From assembly GCA_013115125.1 (NCBI GenBank), contig JABANN010000144.1, forward strand, positions 1-62,408: a DNA stretch of 62,408 nt, written 5' to 3'. Shown here piece after piece: positions 34,007-45,541 of the stretch; the stretch's first letter is position 1; each line of letters begins with the position of its first letter. A program made the position numbers and the translations under genes. The notes below the pieces were generated by a model that saw only the letters and a program-made list of their open reading frames with translations, made no database searches and was not told the DNA's origin. The stretch is from Perkinsus olseni. Its lineage: Eukaryota > Perkinsozoa > Perkinsida.

Positions 34007-34200
34007 ACGCGACGACACTCCTTCACTACGTCTACGAGGTCGAGATATTTCCCGTTACTAGGGATTGTTATTTTCGGTCGAACGACATTCGGAGCTGCGT
34101 TTCAGTAGATATCAATGCTTACCGCGGCCGAGTGGGGCAGCCGACGCTGGGCCTTCACCGTCGGGGTCTTCATCAGGTTGCTTTCAAACCGGTCTCTTCT

Positions 34201-35607
34201 ATGTCCGACTCCGCCGACGATGATAGCGTAAACCTGTCGATGCTGCTGGCTGCTGTAGGAATGATAGTGGCTATCATCATACTCCTGTTATGTGTGTGCT
34301 GGAGGGTTCATAAGGTACTATACAACAGGATGTGAGTTTCGTAGTGTGATGACGCCGTGAGAGATCCATCGTGCAACACGGCTTTTAGCTTACCGCTGGT
34401 GAGAAGCCACTCCTTGCTTCAGTATGTCGCCCGCGAGGGTCAAGTAGAGGCTGTCCGCTGCCATGCTTGCTACGCGGAGGTGGAGGTGCCCAGGTCTGAG
34501 AACAGGGGCAGCACTGAGGAAGGCAGTGGAGTGCTCAGAGTGTTCCTTTGCCGGTATTGTACAGCCCCTCCTGCGTCGGTAGCATGTGAATGGATAGGGC
34601 ATGCATGTTCGCTAATGGTGGCAACGACTTGCTCTTCACGGATGCAGCAGATGTGGAGGCTGCTGGGTCGGAAGCGGAAACTGTAGAAGGTGGGGAGGGT
34701 AAGTTCACTCTGCAAACTGAGCATCTTCAAGCGATATGAAACTAGTGTATACTCTCCCAGAATTATTGAAAAATGCGTTATTTGCTTGGTTATAAGCTAC
34801 GGATACGTTACGATCACTGTCCTCTGATACGCGTATCTGACTCCGGGATTGGATTACCTTATCATAATTATTACTATCGATATTGGCTTCAGCCTGGTAA
34901 AAACATGAAACTGGTTACACGTCCTTATTCGAACCGCTGCAAGAACTCAGCTCTGGTGGGCCGATCTCGGTGTCCGCGCAGCGATGAGGATGAGACATGG
35001 AAGCCTTTTGGTCAGTTGCGGCCAAGCCCTCACGGCTCGAGATGGCGATTCAGCGAAATGAAGGGAAGCTGTTCAAACTAAGGAAAATCACCACTAACTT
35101 CTTCAGGTGCCTCTGCAGCTGCTATGCCACTTTCCCTAACAGTTGTGTCATGGTGCACTCAGGATGAAGACCGTGAACTCAGTGGGCACTCCCAAGACGG
35201 ATCGATCCAAGGTCTCTCGAGACCGGAACAGCTACAGCAGTAGCAGCCGGAAGTCGTTGGCTGCCAGCACCGCCAAGACGCTGATGCCGGGAGTGTGCAC
35301 GGTCTGCTTCGAGGAGACTGACACTAGATTGGTACTGATCGGGCACCCTAGTTTGCGTAATTGGATATGCTGGGATTCGAACCTGGGTGCATTGATAGGC
35401 GTTCTTACCGTGTGGTCACAGCGGTATCTGCCTGGACTGTATGCGCGATATATTACGGGTCCTCAAGGGAGAGTGTCATGTGTGCCGGAGGGACATAGAG
35501 GCCGTTGTGAAGGTCACGAAGAGGAGGCAAGGGATGTACTATCACTGCCTTGGGTCTTTCCCTTCGGTCTGGGTGACTTTGAAAGGATTTTAATCGCCGA
35601 GGGATGA
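34201..35607 (+). CDS. Single-pass membrane protein with C-terminal RING finger
   Basis: The ATG at 34201 starts a short acidic N-terminus and one transmembrane helix (LLAAVGMIVAIIILLLCVCW). Middle exons (about 34435-34600) carry paired Cys motifs (CHACYAEV, CRYC). A Ser-rich linker follows at 35160-35290. The last two exons form a C3HC4 RING: CTVC, then after the intron LPCGHSGICLDC and CHVC. RING proteins of this layout are membrane E3 ubiquitin ligases. The intron at 35332-35398 is fixed by the RING itself, because only this splice restores C-G-H. That intron contains a tRNA T-arm-like element. Junctions between 34335 and 35160 are not fully resolved. Confidence 0.75.
35332..35398 (-). repeat. 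Intron with tRNA T-arm-like sequence, copy G
   Basis: A 67-nt intron in the RING gene whose minus strand carries CCCAGGTTCGAATCCCAGC. It is antisense to the host gene. The splice boundaries are forced by the RING consensus. Confidence 0.85.
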
Positions 35608-36168
35608 GAGTTTTACGAACGGAGAAGCTCTTGGGAGCTCGTTCCGTGTTCTGCCATGTCTTGGCTTTGATATCAAATTTCTATGAAGCTGAAGCTTCCG
35701 CATAACATCTGCCTGTTGAACCGGCATTCACAGCCGAACTCTCATTTCTTAGCGGTAATAGCGCGGTTGAAATCACCCATACCAGAGTGGACCCCCCTTA
35801 CCTATTGTCTTCTACTTCATTGCGTCCTGTGCATTCCAGCAATGTGCGTTGATGACTGTTCTCCTAGGGTTTTTCTTCGAAGAGTAATACTTTGAAAGAG
35901 CGTCCTGTAGGTCAGGCAAGAGTGCCAGGCAGCCGGGCTCCACGCCGCGGAAGGCTCGGGCGGCGGAGGAGGCAACGGGAGGAGGGCTGCTGACAACAGA
36001 GAGGCGAAAGACTTCTGATGATGAGTAGTAAGGGAGGTGAACACTAAGCGATGGAAACTTTGGTAATGCCCGAATCTTATGGCTGTGAGTTAGTCCTTTG
36101 CTGTAACGAAATGGGTTACAGAGGCTTTGTTCTTTGCTGTGGATGAGCTAGTGCATATTTCCTCTCAA
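35608..36168. other. Intergenic
   Basis: No gene is supported. There is a purine-rich GGC/GGA patch near 35955-36000. Confidence 0.4.
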
Positions 36169-36482
36169 TGCTTTTTGAGAAAATCAGGACAGGGGCACCC
36201 GAGATTTGCTACCTGTATGAGGATGCCGAGAGCTGGTGGTGGTCAGCTGGGTCGGGTGCTAGCCCCCTTCGTTCCAGGTATATCGGGTCGGCACTGTCAG
36301 TGTTCGATTGCGAGCTAGCGCCACGCCCTCTGCAGTGGTCCGGAGGCCTGTCCAATGATGATAGTCACGGCGCATCCCAGTGGTCCCTGCGCTCCTTCCC
36401 GAGGTTAGATGGCAATGAAGGCCACCCCAGCAGCAGCAGCTCATCCGCCATGCAGCCCGCGGGCGAAGCTGGTGATCTTTGA
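36169..36482 (+). CDS. Hypothetical ORF
   Basis: A 104-codon plus frame from near 36169 (MLFEKIRTGAPEICYLYEDA...), Ser/Gly-rich at its end. No homology is recognised. It might be an exon of a gene reaching 36760, since a frame-compatible extension exists there. Confidence 0.25.
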
Positions 36483-37047
36483 GGTTCAGGGGTGTCCTTC
36501 CTGCATCAGAATAGTCTCTCTTCTGAGATTCCCGAAACCGACAGATCTACGGAAGCAGCTGTCTGTTCCTTAGGGCCAGTCGTGGTACCACCAGTCTCGC
36601 GAGGAACTCCGGCCTCGTCTCTCTCCTACTCGCCATCACTCAGGGTGGTGTATGATGGATCAAGTCACGGAGGCAGCGTGGTCGAGCAATCATCCGTCCG
36701 TGCTGCATTGCGGAGTCACCTCGAAGGCAGAGGTTCGACCACCACCGTGGCCTAGTCTGGCGCGGTTTTCTCATGTGCTATTGTATATGCATTTTTACAC
36801 GATGGTCGATATCGACTCGGCAACTGCAAGAGTTGCCTGCCTACGGCGTGCAAGACTGCACGCCCCTCCGTCCCTCAACCACCCGCAGACCATTATGAGT
36901 GCCCTATTTATGTATGTTCACTATAACTCTACTCCGCCGTAGTGTGCCAAGCATGAACCCTTTCATCGTAGTCATGTAAATCGATCGCCGTTGAGTTCGG
37001 AAGACTCCCACTGTGGTCGGTGCAGGGGTTTTACGCCAACCTCTATC

Positions 37048-37666
37048 ATGTACCCCACCCCTGGCATTCTTCCCTCGGCCAACACTCTTGGCCAGCAGCC
37101 CGTGCATGCCGGCCAAGGCTCTCTGGCTAAGCCTACCACTAAAGCAGCCCAGGATGCTTCTATGGAAAAAAGCTACACGAGGTAGAGCCTTATGCTTCCG
37201 CACTCTCACGGCCCTTGCCACTCTCTCTTCTCTCAGGGTATGGGTCGGAGGTCTGCCACGTAACACCTCCGTCGAGAACGTGAAGGATGAACTGCAGCGG
37301 ATATTCTCACAATATGGACAAGTCTCGGACATCTGCGTCATTACCACGGCGAGAGATGTAAGGCCTTCGCAGTCTCCCTTCACCACCAGCATCGGCTCCC
37401 CCTCAGGTCATGGCCTTCATCCAGTATGGTGTGGAGTCGGATGCGTCTAGAGCTCAGGATGAGATCAATGGCACCTACATCTTGGGGTCACGCGTGAAGG
37501 TAGGTCCTCGCAGGCATGGACGGCGTGGATGTATACTGTCCGAGACCGCCGAGAGTTGAGCCTTGATCAGGTCAACTACGCTGTTATTAGGGGTTCGGCA
37601 GGGGCTCCACAGGGTCCGGGGGCGATACAGCAAGAGAAGGACGCGAAGAGGAAGAGACGCCGGTAA
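37048..37666 (+). CDS. Small single-RRM RNA-binding protein
   Basis: Four exons (37048-37181, 37237-37357, 37407-37499, 37571-37666), 147 residues. After a 45-residue low-complexity leader comes one RNA-recognition motif: RNP2 VWVGGLP, helix 1 VENVKDELQRIFSQYGQV, RNP1 region VMAFIQYG, helix 2 ASRAQDEINGTYI and strand 4 SRVKVNYAV. It ends in a basic nuclear-localisation-like tail (KDAKRKRRR). It is likely an mRNA-processing factor. The frame is open 5' of 37048, but only to a TTG, so the ATG is preferred. Confidence 0.85.
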
Positions 37667-37754
37667 AGCGCATTCTGGGACCTATTTTGTTTTTGCCATG
37701 GGTGTCTGCAAGATACCATGGTGTTCTTGCATTTAGAGCTGCTGTTTTTGCGCA

Positions 37755-38628
37755 GGATACCCCGTGAAGGATCGGTTTTCGAGGTTATCGTAGTGGGCTT
37801 CCCCCAAGACATAACAGAGGGAGAGCTGACGAAGATCGGAGAGCAGTACCAAAGTAACAAGGCGACGTCCACCTAGCTCCCTCGTAGCTGCGCTCACGCC
37901 TTCCGCAGCACTTGGCAACTCTCCTTGGATGGACCATTGACTCGCCTATCATTCTGCTCGACGGATTTTCATCCTTTCCTGGGGCGTTCAATCGCTGAAG
38001 GTGTCGGAATGACGGAGTCACCGCTGCCTCAATCGCGTGTTTCCGGACTATCGCCACTCACCTTCAGGTCGCGATGTTGAGAGCCTCCAGCTCGTATCGA
38101 AGTGGTCGGATGGTGATGACGAGAAGTACGTGTTTTTACGCATAGTCTGCTCCTACCGGATTCATCCCATGTTTCAGGAACGGCCAGTCGTCCTCTTCCT
38201 CGACGTGCTTCTGCCTGCTGTCCTACTCGGTACGGCGTGATGCGGTACGGTGTCGCCGAGAGCTGGACGGTGCTTACTTTGATGGTGGTAGTGGCAGTAA
38301 GAAGGATCGATACAGGTAAGTACCATCCCGCACTCAATCCAACTTTCGCCGATTATTGGGAGCCATACCTCATTTTTCCGACTCTCCGACCGTCGGCCCA
38401 GCGCCTCCTCCTGTGCTAGGCTTTCCGCATACACCTTACGCCAGTACAACGCCAAATATGCAGACCAAGACCGCGGTGGCCGATCACGTAGTCGAGAGAG
38501 GTGAGGATCGTCGCATTGCTGGTTCGTTTGCGGAGTTGCTTTCTCTCAGCTCGGCGAGTCGAGAGTCTGGCGGGTCGCGGAGTAGAAGCAGGAGCCGACA
38601 TAGACGAGGTCGTGGTGGTCGCTACTGA
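37755..38628 (+). CDS. SR/RRM-like splicing factor, partial model
   Basis: The first recognisable exon begins at 37755 with SVFEVIVVGFPQDITEGEL, an RRM strand 1 and helix 1. A later exon (about 38180-38315) contains DAVRCRRELDGAYFDGG, an RRM helix 2 to strand 4 region. The C-terminus (38515-38628) is an Arg-Ser run (GGSRSRSRSRHRRGRGGRY). RRM plus RS tail is the layout of SR splicing factors. Internal junctions are uncertain and a truncated upstream end is possible. It lies 90 nt downstream of another RRM gene on the same strand. Confidence 0.5.
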
Positions 38629-38802
38629 GCGTTGTTTGGTTCTCTGTTGATCGCTATGTTGTGCTCGAGTGCCTCACTGACTCTGACTCAGCCGAGGAAG
38701 TAGGAGGGACCAATTGATAGGGTCGTCAGAGTCAGAACTTTTCCTGGAAGTTCGAGTGGCTAACGTAAGGGAAGTTGAGTTTTAGGGCAGGTCTTTGAGG
38801 TA

Positions 38803-41721
38803 ATGGCGGCATTATCCATTCCAGTGAAGAGAAATAAGGCGACCCCTTTACCCCGGGGTCTGCTCTTCATATGCTGTTACCTCACGGGGAAGGTCTTCCA
38901 CGTGGCTTTCTCGTTCATACCAAATCTACTCACTCGATTGGTGCCTCGTGCCGACTCCTTCCTGGCCATTGGTATGCTCTATGTCTTCATCCAGGCTATG
39001 GGTATGCTCGGCGGATTGGTCGTCCTCGCCCTCTCCGGTATAGTATCCCAGTTTATAGTCTGGTTTAACTACGTCTTCGCCGGCAACACAGTGACTTGGT
39101 ACGATCTCTTTGCATCCACTACGACCTGCTACGTCTTCTACGCCGTCATCAGATGCTCTTGGTTCCTCGGTGTGAGCCTCTGGGAGATCGGCTGGCAGTC
39201 CTACGCCGAGTATCCCACTCTGAGGGACCTGCTGGCCCCGCCGGAGCCGCTAGAGCCCTCATCGCCGCGACCGGACGGCCAAAACTCTCCTGCGCGTGAA
39301 GTGGTTCCGTCGCCGATGTCGCCTCGAAGGTCCGTTTCCGTCCCCGGAAGTGCGAAGGCTCGCCGCATCGATAGGCAGGCTAAGATGCTACTCTACGGCC
39401 CTATTATGGTGCTCGTGATCGTTATGGCGATGTTTGGTCTTATCCCGCTCCTGTGTGACCTGGGTATTTGGTGTCTCCGTGTCGATTGGTTGCAAGGCTT
39501 AGCAGATGCCTCCAGTCGGCTAAACCGAATGTGTCGATTCTCCTTACTCATCGGCCTCTTCCAATGGACGCAACAATTCCAGTTTATATTCCCTCGTTGG
39601 TATCGTGCCGCTGGTGTCGGTGCGGCTAAGAGTTGGAGATCCACTCTCATCATGTGGGCTGGTTACTGCATCCTCGGCCCGGTGTCGGTGGCACGATTGT
39701 TGCAGTGGGCTCTCTTTCCCCTCTTCGGCCTCAATGCTGCCGGAAGGACTTCTGTTTATAACTTCATAGTACCCCAACTTATCACCGAAGGCGTGTCGGC
39801 TGAGACCATGGACGGCATCCTCATCCTCCTGTGGATGCTACAGCTACTCTACGCCTCCCATATAGTCGTTAAGGAGATCAATTTATCGGACTGGCAAAAG
39901 GACGCTTTCTACGATGACTCGATGTGGCTTGAGAATACTATACAGTTCAAGTGTATGTTCCTCGTACCAATGTTGCTGCTCTTCTCCAGAGGCTTTGCCA
40001 GCCCCGCCATGGGGTTCACATACGCTCAGAACGATCTAATAGTACTCACATTAGTCTACCCTGCATTACTGGTCCTCGTCTGGTGGTGTACTTATGCTTA
40101 TATCTCCCTACGCCACGTGAAGCTGCCACGCTTCATGGTCGCTGCTACCCTCACGTACTTCGTCTCTGGCACGATTTGTGAAATCGCAGGCATCCCAGCC
40201 GGAGGTGCACGCCTCATCGTGTGGGCCCATCTCATGCGCCAGCTCATCAAGAGAGCATCAATTCCGTTACTAACTGCCTCGAATTCTGCGAGCTCGAAAA
40301 CTTCCCTGCGACAAACGCACGGGATGGAGCGGTCGTGGTGCGTCCTTCTTATGCGCGTCTCGCTTGGCCTGGTCGGCCTCTTCCTCGGCGTGAGGTTGGC
40401 CTTCGGAGTACTCGCCTCGATACAAGAGAATCAGAGGCTGTATCCGCAAGTTCCCTTCATTCAAATGGACAAGGCTTCAGCTTCTAGTGTGACGGTTGAC
40501 CATGCCATCATGAGCTCAAGTTTCGCGAGAGATGCCTCCCTGGGCCATGGTCCTCGCAACATAGCGCGGTACGCCGTCTGCGACCAGGAGTTCTGGGGGC
40601 TGCATGTTACTGACTATGGTATGATGAGCTTGGCCGCATACTTCACCACAGTGGAAGACCAGCAGGCGGCCGTCGATGCATTCTTCCCGTCCCAGGGAAT
40701 GAGGGTCGTTCCTGCCGTTGAGGGCGAAGACCAGTTTTGGGTGGAGATCCAGGTTGGCGAGAACCTCACGGTCATAGCCGTTAAAGGGACGGATTTCTGG
40801 CGTGCTAGCGATTATAATGAGGATATACGGATGTGGACGGAGCCAGTGGTGACGTCCCTCCTGAGTACTGTCTTCCCGACAGTTAAGATCTGGTCACCTG
40901 GTACGACCGCTATGGTATTGGACGCAGAACAAGAGATACTCTCGGCCATGGGCATACCTCGGCCAGACTATAAGCTCACCAGAGTGAGTTAGCTGTTACA
41001 GTTGATATGGTCCATAGCCCGATTGCAACTTCCTTTGACGTTCATCATTCATCTTTAGGTCATCGACTACGTGGAGGCATCTGCGGACCGGCTAGCATCT
41101 CGCGAAGTCGTGTTCACTGGCCACTCCCTCGGCGGTGGAATCGCCCTGGCCGCCGCTGCCTTGGTGAATAAACCAGTCGTCGCGTTCTCCCCACCTGGGA
41201 TGTATCAATCTATCAGCAAACACCTCTATCGCTATGCACCCGATAGACGACAGGCCTTCCAGGTGGGTCACAAACATCCAGTATCATGTGTCACCTCGCG
41301 TTCGCTGGAACCGTGGTGAACTCACGTCATTCAGGCCACACACAACCAGTCCGTGACTATTATAGGAGAGAACGATGTGGTTTCCCATATCTTCGATACT
41401 CATGCAGGCTTGGTCCAAACCATAACGTGCAGCACTGAGCACCTTGCCATGGTCGGCTGCCACATGCTTGAGAATACTGTCTGTAACCTCATACGGCACT
41501 GTAAAGGAAGCCGCAGCCGCCACGGTTTCGACTCTTGTCGCTTCGATTACGACTCTAAGATCATCATGGCCAGCGTGGCTCGGATGTTGGACGTCCCCTA
41601 CGTGGGCTCAACATCTGTGGACATGCGCACCATTCTCGAATCCTCGCGCTACTACGTTTTTGCATTGGTACTAGTATTATTTGTTACATTACTCTTGGCC
41701 TCGTTCGAATGGCTGCCTTAG
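38803..41721 (+). CDS. Multi-pass membrane class-3 lipase, copy 1
   Basis: Three exons (38803-40983, 41059-41262, 41335-41721), 923 residues. The first ~530 residues hold many hydrophobic helices in two blocks joined by a Ser/Pro-rich loop. The C-terminal third is an alpha/beta-hydrolase lipase of class 3: GHSLGGG gives the nucleophile Ser and ENDVVSHIFDTH the probable acid region. A Cys-rich section near the C-terminus recalls Atg15-like lipases. A final helix (YYVFALVLVLFVTLLLASF) anchors the C-terminus. Expected activity is phospholipid or acylglycerol hydrolysis at an internal membrane; substrate is not predictable. The next gene is a tandem paralogue. Confidence 0.88.
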
Positions 41722-41857
41722 CCCGCATCATGTTCGTCGTATCATTGGGTTTGAAAAAGGCTCAGCGACCATCGGTGTTGCGTTCCAGAGTTGGCGCGGT
41801 TTCTATTATTTTGGCAACGAAGAGGACATTGCGTGCCCCTCCCTCGAGCAGTTCAGA

Positions 41858-44759
41858 ATGTCCACTCATTCCCGGCACACCGAGGGCTCAAAACCCGCAC
41901 GGTGCAGCTCACATCCACGTGGTCTGCTGTTCATATGCTGTTACCTAACGGGGAAGGTCTTCCATGTGGCTTTCTCGTTCATACCAACTCTACTTACCCG
42001 ATTGGTCCCTCGTGCCGACTCCTTCCTGGCCATTGGTATGCTCTATGTCTTCATCCAGGCTATGGGCATGCTCGGTGGGTTGGTCGTCCTCGCCCTCTCC
42101 GGTATAGTATCCCAGTTCATAGCGTGGTTTAACTACGTTTTCACTGGCAATGAGGTGACCTGGTCCGATCTTGCAATTGCCACTACTAAGTGCTACGTCT
42201 TCTACGCGATTATCCGATGCTCATGGTTCCTGGGTTTGAGCCTGTGGGACATCGGTTGGCAGTCCTACGCCGAATATCCCAACGTTAGGGACCTGCTAGC
42301 CCCACCGGTAGCACCGACTGAGGCTTCTCCGCGCTCTTCCGGAAGCAACCCCGTCTTCACTGGCGTGCCTAAGCAACCACGCTCTCCACGAAGGGCGACT
42401 GTGCCAGGTAAAGAAGAGATTCGCAGGAACAGACAAGCCAAGATGATGCTATACGGGACTCTCATGGTGCTTGTCGTTACGACAGCGATCGTCACTCTTA
42501 TCCCGCTCCTGTGTGACCTGGGTATTTGGTGTCTCCGTGTCGATTGGTTGCAAGGCTTAGCAGATGCCTCCAGTCGGCTAAACCGAATGTGTCGATTCTC
42601 CTTACTCATCGGCCTCTTCCAATGGACGCAACAATTCCAGTTTATATTCCCTCGTTGGTATCGTGCCGCTGGTGTCGGTGCGGCTAAGAGTTGGAGATCC
42701 ACTCTCATCATGTGGGCTGGTTACTGCATCCTCGGCCCGGTGTCGGTGGCACGATTGTTGCAGTGGGCTCTCTTTCCCCTCTTCGGCCTCAATGCTGCCG
42801 GAAGGACTTCTGTTTATAACTTCATAGTACCCCAACTTATCACCGAAGGCGTGTCGGCTGAGACCATGGACGGCATCCTCATCCTCCTGTGGATGCTACA
42901 GCTACTCTACGCCTCCCATATAGTCGTTAAGGAGATCAATTTATCGGACTGGCAAAAGGACGCTTTCTACGATGACTCGATGTGGCTTGAGAATACTATA
43001 CAGTTCAAGTGTATGTTCCTCGTACCAATGTTGCTGCTCTTCTCCAGAGGCTTTGCCAGCCCCGCTATGGGGTTCACATACGCTCAGAACGATCTAATAG
43101 TTCTCACATTAGTCTACCCTGCATTATTGGTCCTCGTCTGGTGGTGTACTTATGCTTATATCTCTCTGAGGTATATAAAGTTCTACAGATTCGCCTTGTC
43201 TGCGTTTTTCACCTATGTGGTATCCGGAATAATCTGCCGAATAGCCCAAGTGTCGGCCAGCGGGGCTCGACTCGTTGTTTGGGCCCATCTCATACGCCAA
43301 CTCATTAAACGGGCATCTATACCGTTAATAACGGCGCCCCGTACGGGAAGGTCGAAGAGGAAGATACATGGTGTCGAGCGTGCCTGGTGTGTTCTGGTCT
43401 TGAGAGTCTTTCTCGGCATGCTGTGTCTGTTTTTGGCAGTGCGGCTAGGACTGGGTGTCCTCGCATGCGTGCAAAACGTTAAGGGACTATATCCTAGAGT
43501 GTCGTTCATCGCTGTTAATGAGTCACCGGATTATAACCAAGTAACTGTCGACCACGCTGTGATGAGCTCGAACTTCGCCCGGGACGATTCACTGAGCCAA
43601 GGGCCCCCGCAATATCTGGCTCGATACGCCATCTGTGACCAATATTTTGGCGGTCTGCATGTTACGGACTACGGCCTCATGACTCTAGCCGCCTACTTCA
43701 CTACCATAGAAGACCAGCAGGCTGCGATTGATGCATTCTTCCCTGGTCAAGGAATGAAGGTCATCCCCATTGATGAAGGCGATGACAGGTTCTGGGTGGA
43801 AATCCAAGTGGACGAGAAGCAGACGGTGATTGCGATCAAGGGGACAGATGTTCTCCGTGTCAGCGATTATAATGAGGATATACGGATGTGGACGGAGCCA
43901 GTGGTGACGTCCCTCCTCAGCACCGTCTACCCGACAGTCAAGATTTGGTCACCTGGTACGACTGCTATGGTATTGGATGCAGAACAAGAGATACTCTCCG
44001 CCATGGGCATTCCTCGGGCGGACTATAAGATAACTAAAGTGAGGCGTAGTGCGACGTGTAATGTTCTCGACGCATGCCAATATTGTTGTTTTCTCATTCA
44101 AGATCATCGACTACGTGAAGTTGTCCGCAGACCGGCTAGCATCTCGCGAAGTCGTGTTCACTGGCCACTCCCTCGGCGGTGGAATCGCCCTGGCCGCCGG
44201 TGCCTTGGTGAATAAACCAGTCGTCGCGTTCTCCCCACCTGGGATGTATCAATCGATCAGCAAACACCTCTATCGGTATGCACCCGATAGACGACAAGAT
44301 TTCCAGGTAAGACGGTCGCGCGCGTGAGATGCGCGAATACTATCGGAATCTATTCTCCTTCAGGCCACTCATAACCAGTCCGTGACCATTGTCAGCGAGA
44401 ACGATTTGGTATCGCATATTTTCGACACTCACGGCGGCCTGGTTCAGACAACTACATGCTCGACCGAAAGATTCGCTATGATCGGTTGCCACATGCTGGA
44501 AAATCAGATGTGCAACATGATCCGTCATTGTCCGGGATGCGCAACTCGACATGGCTTCAAATCTTGTACCTTCGAATACGACTCGAAGATTGTTCGAGCG
44601 GGGGTCGCCGAGGTTCTGGGTGCACCGTCTCTGAAAAGGGACCCTAGTGAAGTTCTACAGTCGGTTGTTTCTCATCGTTCCTATATCGTCCCGCTACTAC
44701 TATTAATGGCCCTCGCGGCATTATTGCTTGTTTCGTTCGAGTGGCTTCCCTTACTTTGA
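41858..44759 (+). CDS. Multi-pass membrane class-3 lipase, copy 2
   Basis: Three exons (41858-44038, 44103-44306, 44364-44759), 926 residues. Exons 1 and 2 are exactly the length of those in copy 1 (2181 and 204 nt), and intron positions are the same. The GHSLGGG nucleophile, ENDLVSHIFDTH region and C-terminal anchor are kept. The ATG at 41858 is chosen because translation upstream has no ATG and overlaps the end of copy 1. The N-terminus (MSTHSRHTEGSKP) and the linker between hydrophobic blocks differ from copy 1. A long central tract is almost identical at DNA level. Confidence 0.88.
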
Positions 44760-45344
44760 GTGACAAATTTCAAAATACTTCGCCGATATTCGTACTGATT
44801 ACCAGATTGTCGTTGCGTTCAACAGGAGGGAGAATCTCTCCTTCTCCCTAGGAGAAAAGGTGCGACTAAGTCTTCGGGGGGTTCCCTCTCAAGTACGGTG
44901 GCCGTGCTGGCCGGTGATTCACCGGCGGTGAAGTTCCCTGAGCGGGAGATCGGGGAAGGATTCAGCGGTTGCTCACTTGCGGTATCAGTATCGAACCGGA
45001 AATGACATCTCGAAAATGTCAACTTCAGGGATAAAACCTTAGACTGAGGGGTGCTGCACGCAGTACTTCACCGTGGCACTATCCTTCGGGTGAGTGAGTG
45101 AGTGAGGTGGCTGGATCCAGGCCTGTAACCTTCCAGTAGGCGCTCCCGAACGGGCAATGGATCAAGATAACAGGCCCTCCTGTAACATCCCAGCAAAACA
45201 GCGTTAAGCTCTCTTTTCGAATACCATTAGTAATCGCATCGCGTTAGCGTATGCTGAGCCGCCCGGTTGATCATGCGCGCCGGAACAGAGTGCTGAAACA
45301 TGCGAACTGTCAGCTGAAGGTTTCTGATGGTGTCACTATGTCAT
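44760..45344. other. Intergenic
   Basis: No gene is seen. It includes a short direct repeat of GTGAGTGAGTGAG near 45091. Confidence 0.5.
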
Positions 45345-45541
45345 CTACGCCCACACAGAAGGTGTGGGCTCAGGAAGGTCAAGCACCTCCGATAGGGCAA
45401 TTCCAACAGACAACAGTCCCCTAGAAGAAGCTGGAGTGTCATCCTCCCAGATGGTGAGTGACAGTAGAACAATGTTATCAAAGCCATTGGCGTTACACTT
45501 GTGAATAACATCGTTTGCCTCAGAACTGATGTGACATTCAA
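45345..45541 (-). CDS. C-terminal exon of a hypothetical protein
   Basis: The minus-strand frame CHISSEANDVIHKCNANGF continues to SVWA and a stop at 45345. Its composition looks coding (hydrophobic strands, NIVLLSLTIWEDD), but no family is recognised. Upstream exons toward 45,650 are plausible and not resolved. Confidence 0.35.

Noticed and set aside
35300-35440. RING finger with a missing cysteine
   Set aside because: An unspliced reading gives LIGHP, which lacks the Cys. Moving the acceptor to 35398 restores LPCGHSGICLDC, so the RING is complete.
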